A DNA stretch of 64,000 nt from Actinoallomurus sp963799975 (GCA_963799975.1 CAWCZF010000006.1:3968001-4032000), one strand, 5' to 3'. Positions 8,630 to 16,761 are shown, numbered from the stretch's first letter. Numbers and translations: made by a program. The notes: generated from the letters alone by a model not told the origin.

Positions 8630-9529
8630 TCGGCGACGTCGGCGTCCTTGTGGTCGCCGAAGTAGACCTCCTCGAAGAACCGCGTCGCCTCCGGCTGGTC
8701 TCCGTCGAGATCGGTGCAGCCGTAGTGCTTGGCGAGCACGCCGGAGGACAACGCCTGCCCCGACCAGCGCGCGCGGTCGGGGTCCGCGGCCAGGGCGGCG
8801 ACGGCCCGGCCGATGTAGCGCGGCGACTCGGAGATGGCGAACCACTTGTCCTTGGCGATCCCGTCGCGCCAGGTCTCCTCGGTGACGCCGAAGTGCTCCA
8901 GCATCTCCTCCGACCTCAAGAACCCGGGCGTGAGGGAGACCGAGGTGATGCCGTACGGGTCGAGTTCTTCTTTGAGCATCTTGCCGAGCCGGGTGATGGC
9001 GACCTTGACCATGTCGAAGAACATCGTGCCCCGGTAGCGTGCGTTGAACATGTCGTCGCCGTCGGTGATCTCGACGACCAGGCCGCTCTTTCGCCGTACG
9101 AGGAGGGGCAGGAGTTCGTGCAGGGTGATGAGGTGGGTCTCGAGCCCGTTACGCAGGGCCTTGAGCCCCTTGTCGAGGTCGTGTTCCCAGAGCGGTTTCC
9201 ACTCGATCCACTGGTCGCCGCCCCAGGTGTCGTCCACGAGAACGTCGAGCCGCCCACCTTGCTCGTCCTCGATCCGCCGCGCGAGGCCACGGACGTCGCC
9301 CGGGTCGAGGTGGTCGCACCGTACGGCGATGCCCGTCCCTCCGGCGTCGGTGACGAGCTGCGCCGTCTCCTCGATCGTCTCGGACCGCCCGAGCGGACTG
9401 GTCTGCTCCCGCGTGGTGCGCCCGGTGACATACGACGGTCGCCCCGGCCGCCCCGAGCTCCACCGCCATCCCCCGCCCCGCCCCGCGCGTACCGCCGGTG
9501 ACCAGGGCCACCTGACCGTCGAGTCTCAT
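8620..9529 (-). CDS. SDR-family oxidoreductase (one +1 frameshift)
   Basis: The N-terminal frame starts at the ATG at 9529 (MRLDGQVALVTGG) and carries the Rossmann TGGxxGxGxG motif as TGGTRGAGRG. It then runs out of register near 9427-9437, where an extra G turns an expected GTC-TAT-GTC into GTCGTATGTC. The +1-corrected frame continues as TGRTTREQTSPLG to the stop at 8620, 302 residues in all. The downstream part resembles the SDR subgroup acting on unknown alcohols or ketones; the usual YxxxK motif is replaced by a region around MFFDMVKVAITRLGK, where the lysine is present. The ATG overlaps the TetR stop (ATGA), so the two form an operon. Confidence 0.8.
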
Positions 9530-10197
9530 CTGTCTTCTCCTTGTCGTCGCCAACCGGCCAGTACGGCCGTGAGGTCGTCACGCAGCCGTTCACAGAGGCT
9601 GCCGTGTGGGTGGGCGGACCAGTGGATCGCCGTCCCGTCCGCGACCGCCGTGAGGATCCGAGCGGCGACCGCCGGCACCGGCGCGCCGTACAGGCCGGCG
9701 GTCCGCTCGATGAGACCGGCCACCTCGGCCTCCATGACCGCATAGAACTCGGCCATGAGACGCCGCAGGCGGTCATCAGCGAGATCGAACGCCAACTGCG
9801 CGAGGTTGTTCGCCGCGGTAGCCGAATCATCAAGCGGCGCGTAGGCGGCAACGAGCGCGCGTACGACGGTGTCGTCGGGGGCACCGGGACTGCGCCGCGA
9901 GCGGGCGTCGGGCCGGGGGCCGGGGCCGGCGACGGAGGCAGGCCCGGTGCGGGAACCGGAGTCAGACCTGGAGCCGTGCTCCGCCTGCCGCAGTTGCGCC
10001 CGCATCTCGCCGATAGCAGCCTTGATCATCGCCGCCAGCAGCCCGTGCTTGGACCCGAACCGGTGCGCGACCGTCCCGACCGCGACCGAGGCCTCCCCCG
10101 CCACGTCGGCCAGCGTGAATCCGGGCCCAAGCCGGCTGATCACCGCCCCGGCGGCCGCGATCAGCCGCTCATCCGTGATCTGCCGAGGTCGCGCCAT
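9526..10197 (-). CDS. TetR-family transcriptional regulator
   Basis: 223 residues from the ATG at 10195-10197. The N-terminal helix-turn-helix is ITDERLIAAAGAVISRLGPGFTL...VGTVAHRFGSKHGLLAAMI, typical of TetR. The ligand-binding part contains an arginine/proline/glycine-rich insertion (residues about 75-105) that is low complexity and unusual. The stop overlaps the start of the SDR gene, so the regulator and oxidoreductase are translated as a coupled pair and the regulator probably controls this operon. The ligand is unknown. Confidence 0.85.
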   Translation of the reverse strand: MARPRQITDERLIAAAGAVISRLGPGFTLADVAGEASVAVGTVAHRFGSKHGLLAAMIKAAIGEMRAQLRQAEHGSRSDSGSRTGPASVAGPGPRPDARSRRSPGAPDDTVVRALVAAYAPLDDSATAANNLAQLAFDLADDRLRRLMAEFYAVMEAEVAGLIERTAGLYGAPVPAVAARILTAVADGTAIHWSAHPHGSLCERLRDDLTAVLAGWRRQGEDR

Positions 10198-10298
10198 ACG
10201 CGTTATTGAACCACAATTCATTAATCCACGCGTGATCACAACCCACCGACGACATCCCGCTGGCCACACGCGCTATCGTGGTCGCGTTGCATGAGCAA

Positions 10299-10371
10299 GC
10301 CTCCGTAGCTCAGCTGGCAGAGCGTCCGCCTTGTAAGCGGCAGGTCGCCGGTTCGACTCCGGCCGGAGGCT
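10299..10371 (+). tRNA. tRNA-Thr (anticodon UGU)
   Basis: A complete cloverleaf. The acceptor arm is GCCTCCG (10299-10305) with CGGAGGC (10364-10370) and discriminator T. The D-arm is GCTC/GAGC. The anticodon loop is CTTGTAA, giving UGU for threonine ACA codons, and the T-arm is GCCGG-TTCGACT-CCGGC. The top pair of the anticodon stem is a T-C mismatch. CCA is not encoded. It reads toward the 3' end of the minus-strand five-gene operon. Confidence 0.93.
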
Positions 10372-10550
10372 CTCGTAGCTGTGTCGATGTCGTGAGGCGG
10401 GCGCATCCCATCCCGTCGTCTCCGCCACCGATCAGCACCCCGCAAATCCGGCTCGCACGGCGCATACCCGCTCTCGATCAGCCCCCCGGCCAGGACTGTC
10501 TACCTCGGCGGATGCATCTGCGAGCCTCGGGCGGTCACCGAACTCTCGGC

Positions 10551-11633
10551 TCAGCGCTGGAGGAGGACCTTTCTCTTCGGTTCGGCGGCCAGGTACACGG
10601 CGTGTTCGCCGCATTGCAGCATCACGTACTCGTGGCTTCCCTTGATCGCCGGGGTTGTGGACGAGGCTCCGGATGCGCCCGCGAAGAGGGCTCGTCTCGG
10701 CTTGCCGTAGTCGGCTGGGCAGCGGTAGGACCAGGCCTGCTTGCCGGTTGCGGCGATACGCATCAGCAGCGCTTCCGGGTGGCCTGACCTGGTTCCGGTC
10801 AGCTCGGCGACCAGGCCGCGCGGGGTCCTCGTGAAGTGGGCGAGCGCGAGAACCTGGGTGTTCTCGTGCGCGTGCTCGGACCATTGGGCGATCCAGCCTC
10901 GGTAGACGACCGTTGTGGCGCAGTTCCATGACCGGGTCGCGGTCCAGACGTAGGCGTCGTCTCCGACACCGGTGGACCAACGGACCAGAGGGTGGCGGCA
11001 GTTGGAGGCCACCGCCGATCCACGGATACCCGCATGGACGTACCGGTGGTGCGCCAGGGAGCCCAGTCCGCCGCGCGACGTGCCCGCCAGTCCGAGGCCG
11101 GCGATCGAGGCGAACAGCACGAGTACGAAGGCGACGCCCGACCTTGGCCGCGGCGGGATAAGGAGGATCGGCAGGACCAGGGCCAGGATCACCCCGGCTC
11201 CGAACAGGTATTCCGTCGGCCAGTACGCCGCGTCGGTGAGGACTCGCGGGTCGGGTATCCGGTCCGATGGCGCGAAGTGCGGGCGCCACACGTAGTGACC
11301 GATGCTCCAGGGGATGACGCCGGTACCCAGGATGAACACCGTCGTCCCGAGGACTCGCGCGTTCTTACGCCCGGGTGGCAGCACACGCGAGCGTGGCGGA
11401 GGCGCTGCTGGAACCCTCCGTGCCGCCGACACGCGTGGGACGGCGTACGGCGGCGGTGGGGGCATGGGGGCCGCGGGCTGCGGCGCGGGCTTGGGCACTG
11501 GGGGCACCAGGGGCGGCTGCACCGGGCGCGACGCCGCGCACACCATGCAGGCACGTGCGCCGGCCCGGTTGACGGTGTCGCAGTCGGGGCATTCCCAGGT
11601 TTTCAGTCGCATGCGAACGGCGGTGATCTCCAC
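10551..11633 (-). CDS. RanBP2-type zinc-ribbon membrane protein, last gene of the PP2C-kinase-vWA operon
   Basis: 360 residues from a GTG at 11633 (an ATG seven codons later is the alternative). The N-terminus is a four-cysteine ribbon of the W-x-C-P-x-C...N...C-x-x-C type (WECPDCDTVN...ACMVC), which in other proteins binds protein or RNA partners. A proline-rich linker follows (about 35-85), then three membrane helices around VLGTTVFILGTGVIP, LFGAGVILALVLPILLIPP and VAFVLVLFASIAGLGLAG. The C-terminal domain of about 170 residues is probably outside and has three cysteines. No family is recognised for that domain. It is encoded 16 bases after the proline-rich gene and is probably the membrane anchor or output of the module. 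Confidence 0.65.
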   Translation of the reverse strand: MEITAVRMRLKTWECPDCDTVNRAGARACMVCAASRPVQPPLVPPVPKPAPQPAAPMPPPPPYAVPRVSAARRVPAAPPPRSRVLPPGRKNARVLGTTVFILGTGVIPWSIGHYVWRPHFAPSDRIPDPRVLTDAAYWPTEYLFGAGVILALVLPILLIPPRPRSGVAFVLVLFASIAGLGLAGTSRGGLGSLAHHRYVHAGIRGSAVASNCRHPLVRWSTGVGDDAYVWTATRSWNCATTVVYRGWIAQWSEHAHENTQVLALAHFTRTPRGLVAELTGTRSGHPEALLMRIAATGKQAWSYRCPADYGKPRRALFAGASGASSTTPAIKGSHEYVMLQCGEHAVYLAAEPKRKVLLQR

Positions 11634-11649
11634 GTCGGGCGGCAGACGA

Positions 11650-12432
11650 TCAGGGTGCCGCGCCTTCCTCGGGTCGTAGCAGGCGCCGGGTCTCGGTCGG
11701 CGGGCCGAACCGCAGCCATTGCCCGTCCCCGCTCGCGTCGGCGGGGGGACACGGCTCGATCCACAGGACGCGCGGGCCGGCGGCCGCCGCCGGTACGGGC
11801 GGCGGCGGCGCGTCCTGTGGCCCGTCGACGCGTACGGGCTCGGTCGCCTGTGGCGGTTCCGCCGGCGGCGACTCGGGAACCGGTGACGGCTCAGGGACGG
11901 GCGGCCTGTGCCGCGACGACGCCTCCGCGTGCGGCTCCGCCAACAATGCCGGCGCCTGAGCCGGGGTGGGAGGCGGAGTGGGAGCCGGAGGCGGGGCGGG
12001 AGGCGGAGTTGGGACTGACCGCACCGCCGGGGTCTCCTCGTACGGCGGCAAGGGTTCAGGGCCGTGTCTCAGGGCGTGCCGGAGCCGGGCCAGTCGTTCC
12101 TCGGCGGTGCCGGGGAACGGCAGCACCAGGACGACGTGGCTCCAGTCCGGGCCGTCCGTGGCCCCGAGCCGTACCTCGAGAGTGAGCACCAACTCCCCGG
12201 TGGAGCGCTCGACCCGGGAGTGCGTCACACGATCCGGCGGCACCTGGAGCAGCCCCGGCGGATCGTCCCACCGGACGGTGAGCAGGGTGGGGCCGAACGC
12301 CACCTCCACACCGGCCCCCCGGCAGGTGAGGTCCCCAGCGGGATTCGCCGCAGGTCTCCCGGCGGAAGAACCGCCCTGGCCGAAGCTCACCGGCGGCACC
12401 GGCACCGACGCACGTGGCTCACGCTTCGCCAC
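11650..12432 (-). CDS. proline-rich protein of unknown function in the PP2C-kinase-vWA operon
   Basis: 260 residues from a GTG at 12432, one base after the stop codon of the vWA gene, so translation is coupled. Residues about 25-120 form a compact beta-rich domain (VEVAFGPTLLTVRWDDPPG...ELVLTLEVRLG...SHVVLVLPFPG). Residues 130-220 are a PT/AP-rich disordered linker, and a short conserved-looking tail follows (RVLWIEPCPP...GQWLRFGPP). No known domain is recognised. The position between the vWA and zinc-ribbon genes suggests it is a dedicated component, perhaps a substrate of the kinase and phosphatase. Confidence 0.6.
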   Translation of the reverse strand: MAKREPRASVPVPPVSFGQGGSSAGRPAANPAGDLTCRGAGVEVAFGPTLLTVRWDDPPGLLQVPPDRVTHSRVERSTGELVLTLEVRLGATDGPDWSHVVLVLPFPGTAEERLARLRHALRHGPEPLPPYEETPAVRSVPTPPPAPPPAPTPPPTPAQAPALLAEPHAEASSRHRPPVPEPSPVPESPPAEPPQATEPVRVDGPQDAPPPPVPAAAAGPRVLWIEPCPPADASGDGQWLRFGPPTETRRLLRPEEGAAP

Positions 12433-12433
12433 C

Positions 12434-13135
12434 TCAGATGCTGTTGGCGATGGCGTTGATGATCTCTTCCATCTCGCGCTCCTCCAGGCCGTCGCCCGCC
12501 TTGGACTGCAGGAAGATCGTGTTGTTCCAGTCCGCCGCGATGACGTTCCACGGGTCGGCGTCCGGGGCGAAGATGAGCAGCCGCTTGGCCGCGTTCTCCA
12601 TCGCGGCGCTCTGGCTGGACGCGTAGCCCCAGTTCTCGAAGAGGTCGTCGATGCTGGTCGGGATCGACCCCGGGTACGTGTGTGCGGCACGCGCCGCCGG
12701 TACGCCGAGCGGATGTGCGGAGGCGTCGGTGAACATCACGATGACGTGCCGCCGCCGGTCGAGCCCGCGTTCCCACGGGGAGTCGATGGCCACCGCCAGA
12801 GCTTCCAGCGCCGACTCCGGCTCGTCCCCGCCGCCGGTGGCGCGCAGGCCGTTGACGAACCCCGCGAACTCGGCGTCCTGGTCGGGCAGGAGGAGGAAGT
12901 CGGTGGTCTCCAGTGCGTCGTCGGCCCGGTCGGCGAAGTCGCGAAAAGCGATCACCCGTACCCGAAGCTGGGCGATGGCCTTGTCCTTCTTGGCGAGGAC
13001 GGCGAGCAGTTTGTCGTGGAAGGCCAGCGCGTTCGCCTTCACCGCGTCGAGGACCGGGTTCATGCTGCCGGTCACGTCGATGCAGAATGCGATGTCCACG
13101 GCATAGCGGAAACCGACCGAATTGGCCGTTGTCAT
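12434..13135 (-). CDS. von Willebrand factor A domain protein, TerY/VwkA-like
   Basis: 233 residues, a single vWA domain. The metal-ion-dependent adhesion site is D20-V-T-G-S24 (CIDVTGSM), with the downstream acidic residues in ATGGGDEPE and MFTDAS. vWA proteins with DVTGS bind a divalent metal and assemble protein complexes. In TerY-like systems they sit beside a PP2C phosphatase and a protein kinase, exactly as here: the kinase gene ends 20 bases upstream and the proline-rich gene follows after one base. There is no signal peptide, so it acts in the cytoplasm. Confidence 0.88.
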   Translation of the reverse strand: MTTANSVGFRYAVDIAFCIDVTGSMNPVLDAVKANALAFHDKLLAVLAKKDKAIAQLRVRVIAFRDFADRADDALETTDFLLLPDQDAEFAGFVNGLRATGGGDEPESALEALAVAIDSPWERGLDRRRHVIVMFTDASAHPLGVPAARAAHTYPGSIPTSIDDLFENWGYASSQSAAMENAAKRLLIFAPDADPWNVIAADWNNTIFLQSKAGDGLEEREMEEIINAIANSI

Positions 13136-13155
13136 CGTGTTCTCTCCTTGGGTCG

Positions 13156-14217
13156 TCAGTCGCTGTTCAGGCCGTTGATTCGGAGCCGGGAGCCGCGCGT
13201 GGAGCCGTCCGGATCGGCGGCGGGCGAGTCAGGGTGAGCGGCGCCCGCCGCGTACGTGCCGTCGCCCAGGTTGATGACCAGGCGTCCAGGCCGGGCGGCG
13301 TTCTCCGCTCCGGCGAAGGCGACGACGTTCTCGTCATCCAGCCCCGCCAGCACGTCCTTCATGCCAGGCCGCCGGCGCGGGTCCGCGTCGGTCATCCGGT
13401 CGAGCAGCGCGGTCAGCTTCGGGTGCAGCCGGTCGCTCAGTCCCAGCGGCTCCCCGGTGGCGACCGCCTCGGCCGGGGCCGGAAACCGCGAGTCATGGGA
13501 GGGCAGCGTGCCCGTCAGGTAGACGTGGATGAGCAGGCCGAGCGCGAAGACGTCGAGTTTCGTGGTGAGCCGGCCCGCGGACGCGCCCGGGTCCTGCTTG
13601 GTGTAGCCGAACCACTCGGGAGCGGCGTACACCGAGTCGCCGACGATCTGGTCGGGCGGAGGCGGCTTCCCCGACAGGTACGAGTCGTCGAAGTCGATGA
13701 GCTTGGCCAGGTACAGGCCGCTGCTCGCCTTGCGCTGGATCAGCACGTTGGTCGGCTTCAGGTCACCGTGCACGATGTTCTTGCGGTGCAGCATCTGGAG
13801 GCTGTGGCCGAGTGTGCGCAACACGATGGCGCGTTCGCGTGGGGTGAGTCGCCCGAGCGAACGTAACGACTTCGCCGACACCTTCTGGGTGACCTTGTAA
13901 TAGGTGGTGTCCTGGCGGAAGAACTCCAGGGCGGTGACGAGGTTCCCGCTTCCCGGTGCACCGGGTCGCAGCCGGTTCATGATGTCGCGGTGGCGCCGCT
14001 CGAACTCCTCGCACACCGCCCGCCGGCGCTTCTTGCTCTTCTCGCTGCCCATCGACTCGGGCGTCGGATACTTGGGTTCGAGGAACTGCTTGATGAAGTA
14101 CTCGGTGCCGCCGCTGTCCGCGAACGCCCACATGCACCGTCCGCCGTCGCTGTTGGACGGCGGCGTGGTGACGGTGTAAGCGTTGCGCGGCGAGTTGATC
14201 ACACTGCCGACGTTCAC
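13156..14217 (-). CDS. divergent Ser/Thr protein kinase of a vWA-PP2C-kinase triad
   Basis: 353 residues from a GTG at 14217. Kinase landmarks are the ATP-anchoring lysine K43 (YFIKQF), a likely helix-C glutamate near residue 70, and the catalytic loop H150-G-D-L-K-P-T-N (HGD in place of HRD). The metal loop is D175-F-D (DFD in place of DFG), followed by SVYAAPEW and the VFALGLLIHVYLTG helix. The glycine-rich loop is poorly conserved. The essential K, D, N and D are present, so it is probably active. The C-terminal 70 residues are disordered, with no transmembrane or PASTA region, unlike the usual PknB type. Its start overlaps the PP2C stop by four bases (GTGA). Confidence 0.85.
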   Translation of the reverse strand: MNVGSVINSPRNAYTVTTPPSNSDGGRCMWAFADSGGTEYFIKQFLEPKYPTPESMGSEKSKKRRRAVCEEFERRHRDIMNRLRPGAPGSGNLVTALEFFRQDTTYYKVTQKVSAKSLRSLGRLTPRERAIVLRTLGHSLQMLHRKNIVHGDLKPTNVLIQRKASSGLYLAKLIDFDDSYLSGKPPPPDQIVGDSVYAAPEWFGYTKQDPGASAGRLTTKLDVFALGLLIHVYLTGTLPSHDSRFPAPAEAVATGEPLGLSDRLHPKLTALLDRMTDADPRRRPGMKDVLAGLDDENVVAFAGAENAARPGRLVINLGDGTYAAGAAHPDSPAADPDGSTRGSRLRINGLNSD

Positions 14218-15248
14218 CGTGCCTCCTTCGCACGCGGGACGAACCTTTCGTACGCCGTCCGGTATGCCTCCCAGGAGCGTCGCCGCTCGGCCAGGAGCCG
14301 GTCGCGGTCCTGCGGATCGAGGGTCTGGAACGGCAGCCAGTGCTCTGCGGCGACGTGCTCATGCCGGTCGGCGAAGGCGGCGCGGAGCGCACCGAACCGC
14401 GCGAACCCCAGGGCGACGAGCGCCAGCGACGCGTCATCCCTGGTGTAGGCGCGAACGCGATCGGCCAGCCCGGCCGCCCAGTCCCACGCGTCGCGCGCCT
14501 GCCGCAACGTGTCGAGAAGGATGTGCTCGAAATGGGCCGGAGTCTGCACGTAGCCGAAGAACCCATCGGTGGCGCACACCAGTACGGTCGGCATTCGCGT
14601 GTTGACCAGGAGTTCGCCGTTGACGGTGAACGTACGGTCGGCGCAGACCATGTTGCTCATCGGCTGGTCGTTCGTCTCGCACCCGTCCGCGCCGCCGCCC
14701 TGGCTGTCGTCGCGGGAGAGTTGTTGCAGGCCGTCGGAGGGGACCAGTCGGAAGCAACGGGAGTCACCCGCCCAGCGGGCGGCCAGGTCGAGCCGGGTGC
14801 CGTTGGGCGCGTACTCGATCGCGGCGAGCGTCGTGGGCAACTCCCGCACCATCGTGCCCCTGAGCTTGCGCCGGTGCCGTACGCGGGCGGGCTGGAGCGC
14901 GTCGCGCAGGACGCCGGCGAGTTCGGGGCACGGCTCGTGCGGGTGCCGCGGCCCGGCGGTGCGGCGGAACCATCCCTCCAGTGCGAAGTGCACCTGACGG
15001 GACGCGAGAAAGGCCCCGGTGACGGTACGCCCGTCGGTGACCTGGCCGAGGGTGCCGCCGCCCGCGCCGCCCGCGCCGTCGTAGACGGCCAGGATTCCGC
15101 GGCCGGTCTCGTGGTGGTGCAGGACGGTCGGGGGCCCGTCCTCGCCCGACCCGGCGGTCTGCTCGGTGCGCACACCGAGCACGCAGAGGCCGGGTCCGGC
15201 GTACGCCCAGGTCTCCTGCGTGCCGTCCTCCGCAGGGGCGACATCCAT
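14214..15248 (-). CDS. PP2C-like protein phosphatase, first gene of the signalling operon
   Basis: 344 residues from the ATG at 15248 (MDVAPAEDG); a frame open to 15320 is possible but begins with atypical sequence. PP2C motifs are the metal-binding VYDGAGGAGGG (D57-G-A-G-G replacing DGHGG), RWAGDSRCF (the GDSR motif) and CATDGFFGY (the S/T-DG motif). Metal-dependent removal of phosphate from Ser/Thr is therefore expected. The region between GDSR and TDG contains an insertion with a CETNDQPMSN segment. It is coupled to the kinase gene by a GTGA overlap and so probably opposes that kinase on shared substrates. A promoter-like AT-rich region lies upstream (15321-15457). Confidence 0.8.
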   Translation of the reverse strand: MDVAPAEDGTQETWAYAGPGLCVLGVRTEQTAGSGEDGPPTVLHHHETGRGILAVYDGAGGAGGGTLGQVTDGRTVTGAFLASRQVHFALEGWFRRTAGPRHPHEPCPELAGVLRDALQPARVRHRRKLRGTMVRELPTTLAAIEYAPNGTRLDLAARWAGDSRCFRLVPSDGLQQLSRDDSQGGGADGCETNDQPMSNMVCADRTFTVNGELLVNTRMPTVLVCATDGFFGYVQTPAHFEHILLDTLRQARDAWDWAAGLADRVRAYTRDDASLALVALGFARFGALRAAFADRHEHVAAEHWLPFQTLDPQDRDRLLAERRRSWEAYRTAYERFVPRAKEAR

Positions 15249-15362
15249 CCCGAACCCCCGTCGTCTCCCGCTGTGTGGCCGAAAACCGCTTCTCGCCAGG
15301 ATGCCGGAATGGATACTCATTTGTCAGGTGGATTGCCGACTAACGGCGCATATTTAATTCGC

Positions 15363-15385
15363 TGTCCAATATCATATAAAGGACA
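15363..15385 (-). promoter_or_regulatory. AT-rich dyad upstream of the PP2C-kinase-vWA operon
   Basis: TGTCC (15363-15367) and GGACA (15381-15385) form an inverted repeat around the AT-rich spacer AATATCATATAAA. On the minus strand this gives a TATATGATAT core suited to a -10 region, about 115 bases before the PP2C start. The 137-base gap between the divergent PP2C and YbaK genes is the only AT-rich DNA nearby. Promoter and operator roles are inferred. Confidence 0.4.
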
Positions 15386-15457
15386 ATAGTCGCGCCTTTA
15401 TCGGCGCTCGGCCGCAACGCTCGCCCCGGCTCCCGCGATGTGGCTAGGGTGCCTGGT

Positions 15458-15985
15458 ATGTGGGGACTGACACTCGAGCCTGCCCTTGACCGCGGCGACC
15501 TGCTCGCCGCACCCGTCCTCGACGCGCTTCGCGCCTGGAAGGGCGAGGGCTTCTTTCAGGTGGCGCGGATCGATCCCGCGCTGGCCGACACCGCCGCGTT
15601 CTGCGAACGCTACGGCGTGCCGCTGACGGCCTCCGCCAACTGCGTCATCGTCGCGGCCAAGCGCGGCGGTGACGTACGGCTCGCCGCCTGCGTGATACTC
15701 GCCACGACACGTGCAGACGTGAACGGAGTGGTGCGCAAGCGCCTCGACGCGCGCAAGGCGTCGTTCGCACCCCAGGACCAGGCGGTGGCCGAGACCGCGA
15801 TGGAGTACGGCGGGATCACCCCGTTCGGCCTGCCCGCCTCCTGGCCCGTCCTCGTGGACGAGGCCGTGACCGCGCAGCCGTACGTTGTGGTCGGCAGCGG
15901 CGTACGGCACTCCAAGCTCGTCGTGCCCGGCGCCGCACTGGCCGCGATCGAGTCGGCCGAGGTCCTGCCCGGCCTCGCCCGCTGA
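15458..15985 (+). CDS. YbaK/EbsC-family aminoacyl-tRNA deacylase-like protein
   Basis: 175 residues from the ATG at 15458, 8 bases after AGGGTG. The YbaK fold is seen from FCERYGVPLTASANCVIVAAKRGG through the catalytic-lysine region (VRKRLDARKASF) to EYGGITPFGLP and VVGSGVRHSKLVV. Family members hydrolyse mischarged Cys-tRNA-Pro or Ala-tRNA-Pro, or similar substrates; which one applies here cannot be told. It stands alone, divergent from the PP2C operon. Confidence 0.85.
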   Translation: MWGLTLEPALDRGDLLAAPVLDALRAWKGEGFFQVARIDPALADTAAFCERYGVPLTASANCVIVAAKRGGDVRLAACVILATTRADVNGVVRKRLDARKASFAPQDQAVAETAMEYGGITPFGLPASWPVLVDEAVTAQPYVVVGSGVRHSKLVVPGAALAAIESAEVLPGLAR

Positions 15986-15994
15986 ACCCGGCGC

Positions 15995-16099
15995 TCACGC
16001 CGAGGTCATGCCCTCCGGGCGCAGGTGCGTCAACAGCGCGCTGAAGCCCGACCACGCTGCGGGGTCCCGACCGTCGCCGAGCCCGTACCACACGGCCGG
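15995..16099 (-). pseudogene. possible gene remnant, C-terminal fragment only
   Basis: A minus-strand frame reads AVWYGLGDGRDPAAWSGF and ends in HLRPEGMTSA before a TGA at 15995. It has protein-like composition, but upstream the frame turns into arginine-rich shadow sequence with no plausible start. I cannot assign a family. Together with the decayed ATPase next to it, it suggests a degraded segment. Confidence 0.3.
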
Positions 16100-16221
16100 T
16101 GCGCGTTCCGGGCCGATCCGCCGGCCCTCGGCGGGTGCGGACGGGGCCTGCCGCCGATGAATCGCCGTTCGCCAGAACCGGTGAACATCAGCCCGGTCCC
16201 GCTGCCGGGCCGCGGCAGCCG

Positions 16222-16523
16222 GTCACCACGATCCGCCGGATCACGGTGGGCAGTGTCCGCGGCGGCGCCGGGAAGACGACGGCCGCCGCGCTGAGCCGGT
16301 TCTTCACCGTCGTGGTGATCGACTGTGGGCCGGCGAGCTCCAGGAGGCGATCCTCGCGAGCGCCCACGCGTGCGTCCACGTCTCGCCGGCCACCGCCGAC
16401 GGCGCGGTCGGGGTCGGCCGGGCGCTGGACTGGATGGAGCGCGAGGGACTCGGCCGGCTCCTGCCGCGTACGGTGGCCGCGCTCGCACTCGCCGCCGAGA
16501 CGCTGACCCGCGCGAATCGGTGA
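16222..16523 (+). pseudogene. decayed MinD/ParA-like ATPase (internal deletion and frameshift)
   Basis: The first piece reads TTIRRITVGSVRGGAGKTTAAAL, an intact deviant Walker A motif (GGAGKTT). It is fused directly to SRFFTVVVIDCGP, which in actinobacterial MinD-like ATPases is the Walker B strand about 90 residues further on. Near 16330 the frame shifts and continues as ELQEAILASAHACVHVSP, GALDW-like and LAAETLTRANR to a TGA at 16521. Both the internal deletion and the frameshift mark a dead gene. Such ATPases often accompany type VII secretion or large actinobacterial export clusters, but nothing else of such a cluster is here. Confidence 0.7.
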
Positions 16524-16589
16524 CCAGGCGCGGCCGCCTCGGCCGCCCACCCCGCGCGCCCTGGCCAACGACATGGCCCGAACTCACTA

Positions 16590-16624
16590 AGTATGTGACC
16601 TAAAAAAAGTATGTGACCTAAAAA
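16590..16624 (+). repeat. two 17-bp direct repeats in the AT-rich spacer
   Basis: AGTATGTGACCTAAAAA occurs at 16590-16606 and again at 16608-16624, an 18-base period. The rest of the AT-rich stretch (16580-16761) holds an 11-base palindrome CAGAT-A-ATCTG at 16632-16642 and a TTGACA at 16653-16658. The GC content drop is abrupt against the neighbouring coding DNA. The repeats could be activator sites for the secreted repeat protein downstream. Confidence 0.55.
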
Positions 16625-16652
16625 TGTGGATCAGATAATCTGTTTTTCGGTG

Positions 16653-16682
16653 TTGACAATTAGCGGAAAAGAATCATCCTGT
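16653..16682 (+). promoter_or_regulatory. candidate promoter of the secreted four-repeat protein
   Basis: A perfect -35 hexamer TTGACA (16653-16658) lies about 100 bases before the GTG at 16762. At 17 bases spacing the -10 region (ATCCTG) is poor, so an activator would be needed; the paired 17-bp repeats just upstream would be suited to bind one. This is inference from motifs. Confidence 0.35.
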
Positions 16683-16761
16683 CACTAACTAGCACGTTGC
16701 CCGGGCCAAGAAGGGCCTTCTCTAAACGCAACGTTCCCCCGCCGGAAAGGAGTTCTCTTTC

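Noticed and set aside
10299..10371. tRNA-Thr gene as an integration site for the 10.5-15.4 kb operon
   Set aside because: No integrase and no repeat of the tRNA 3' end was seen at the far side of the operon.
16222..16523. Intact short MinD-like protein
   Set aside because: Walker A and B are fused without the intervening 90 residues and the frame changes afterwards.
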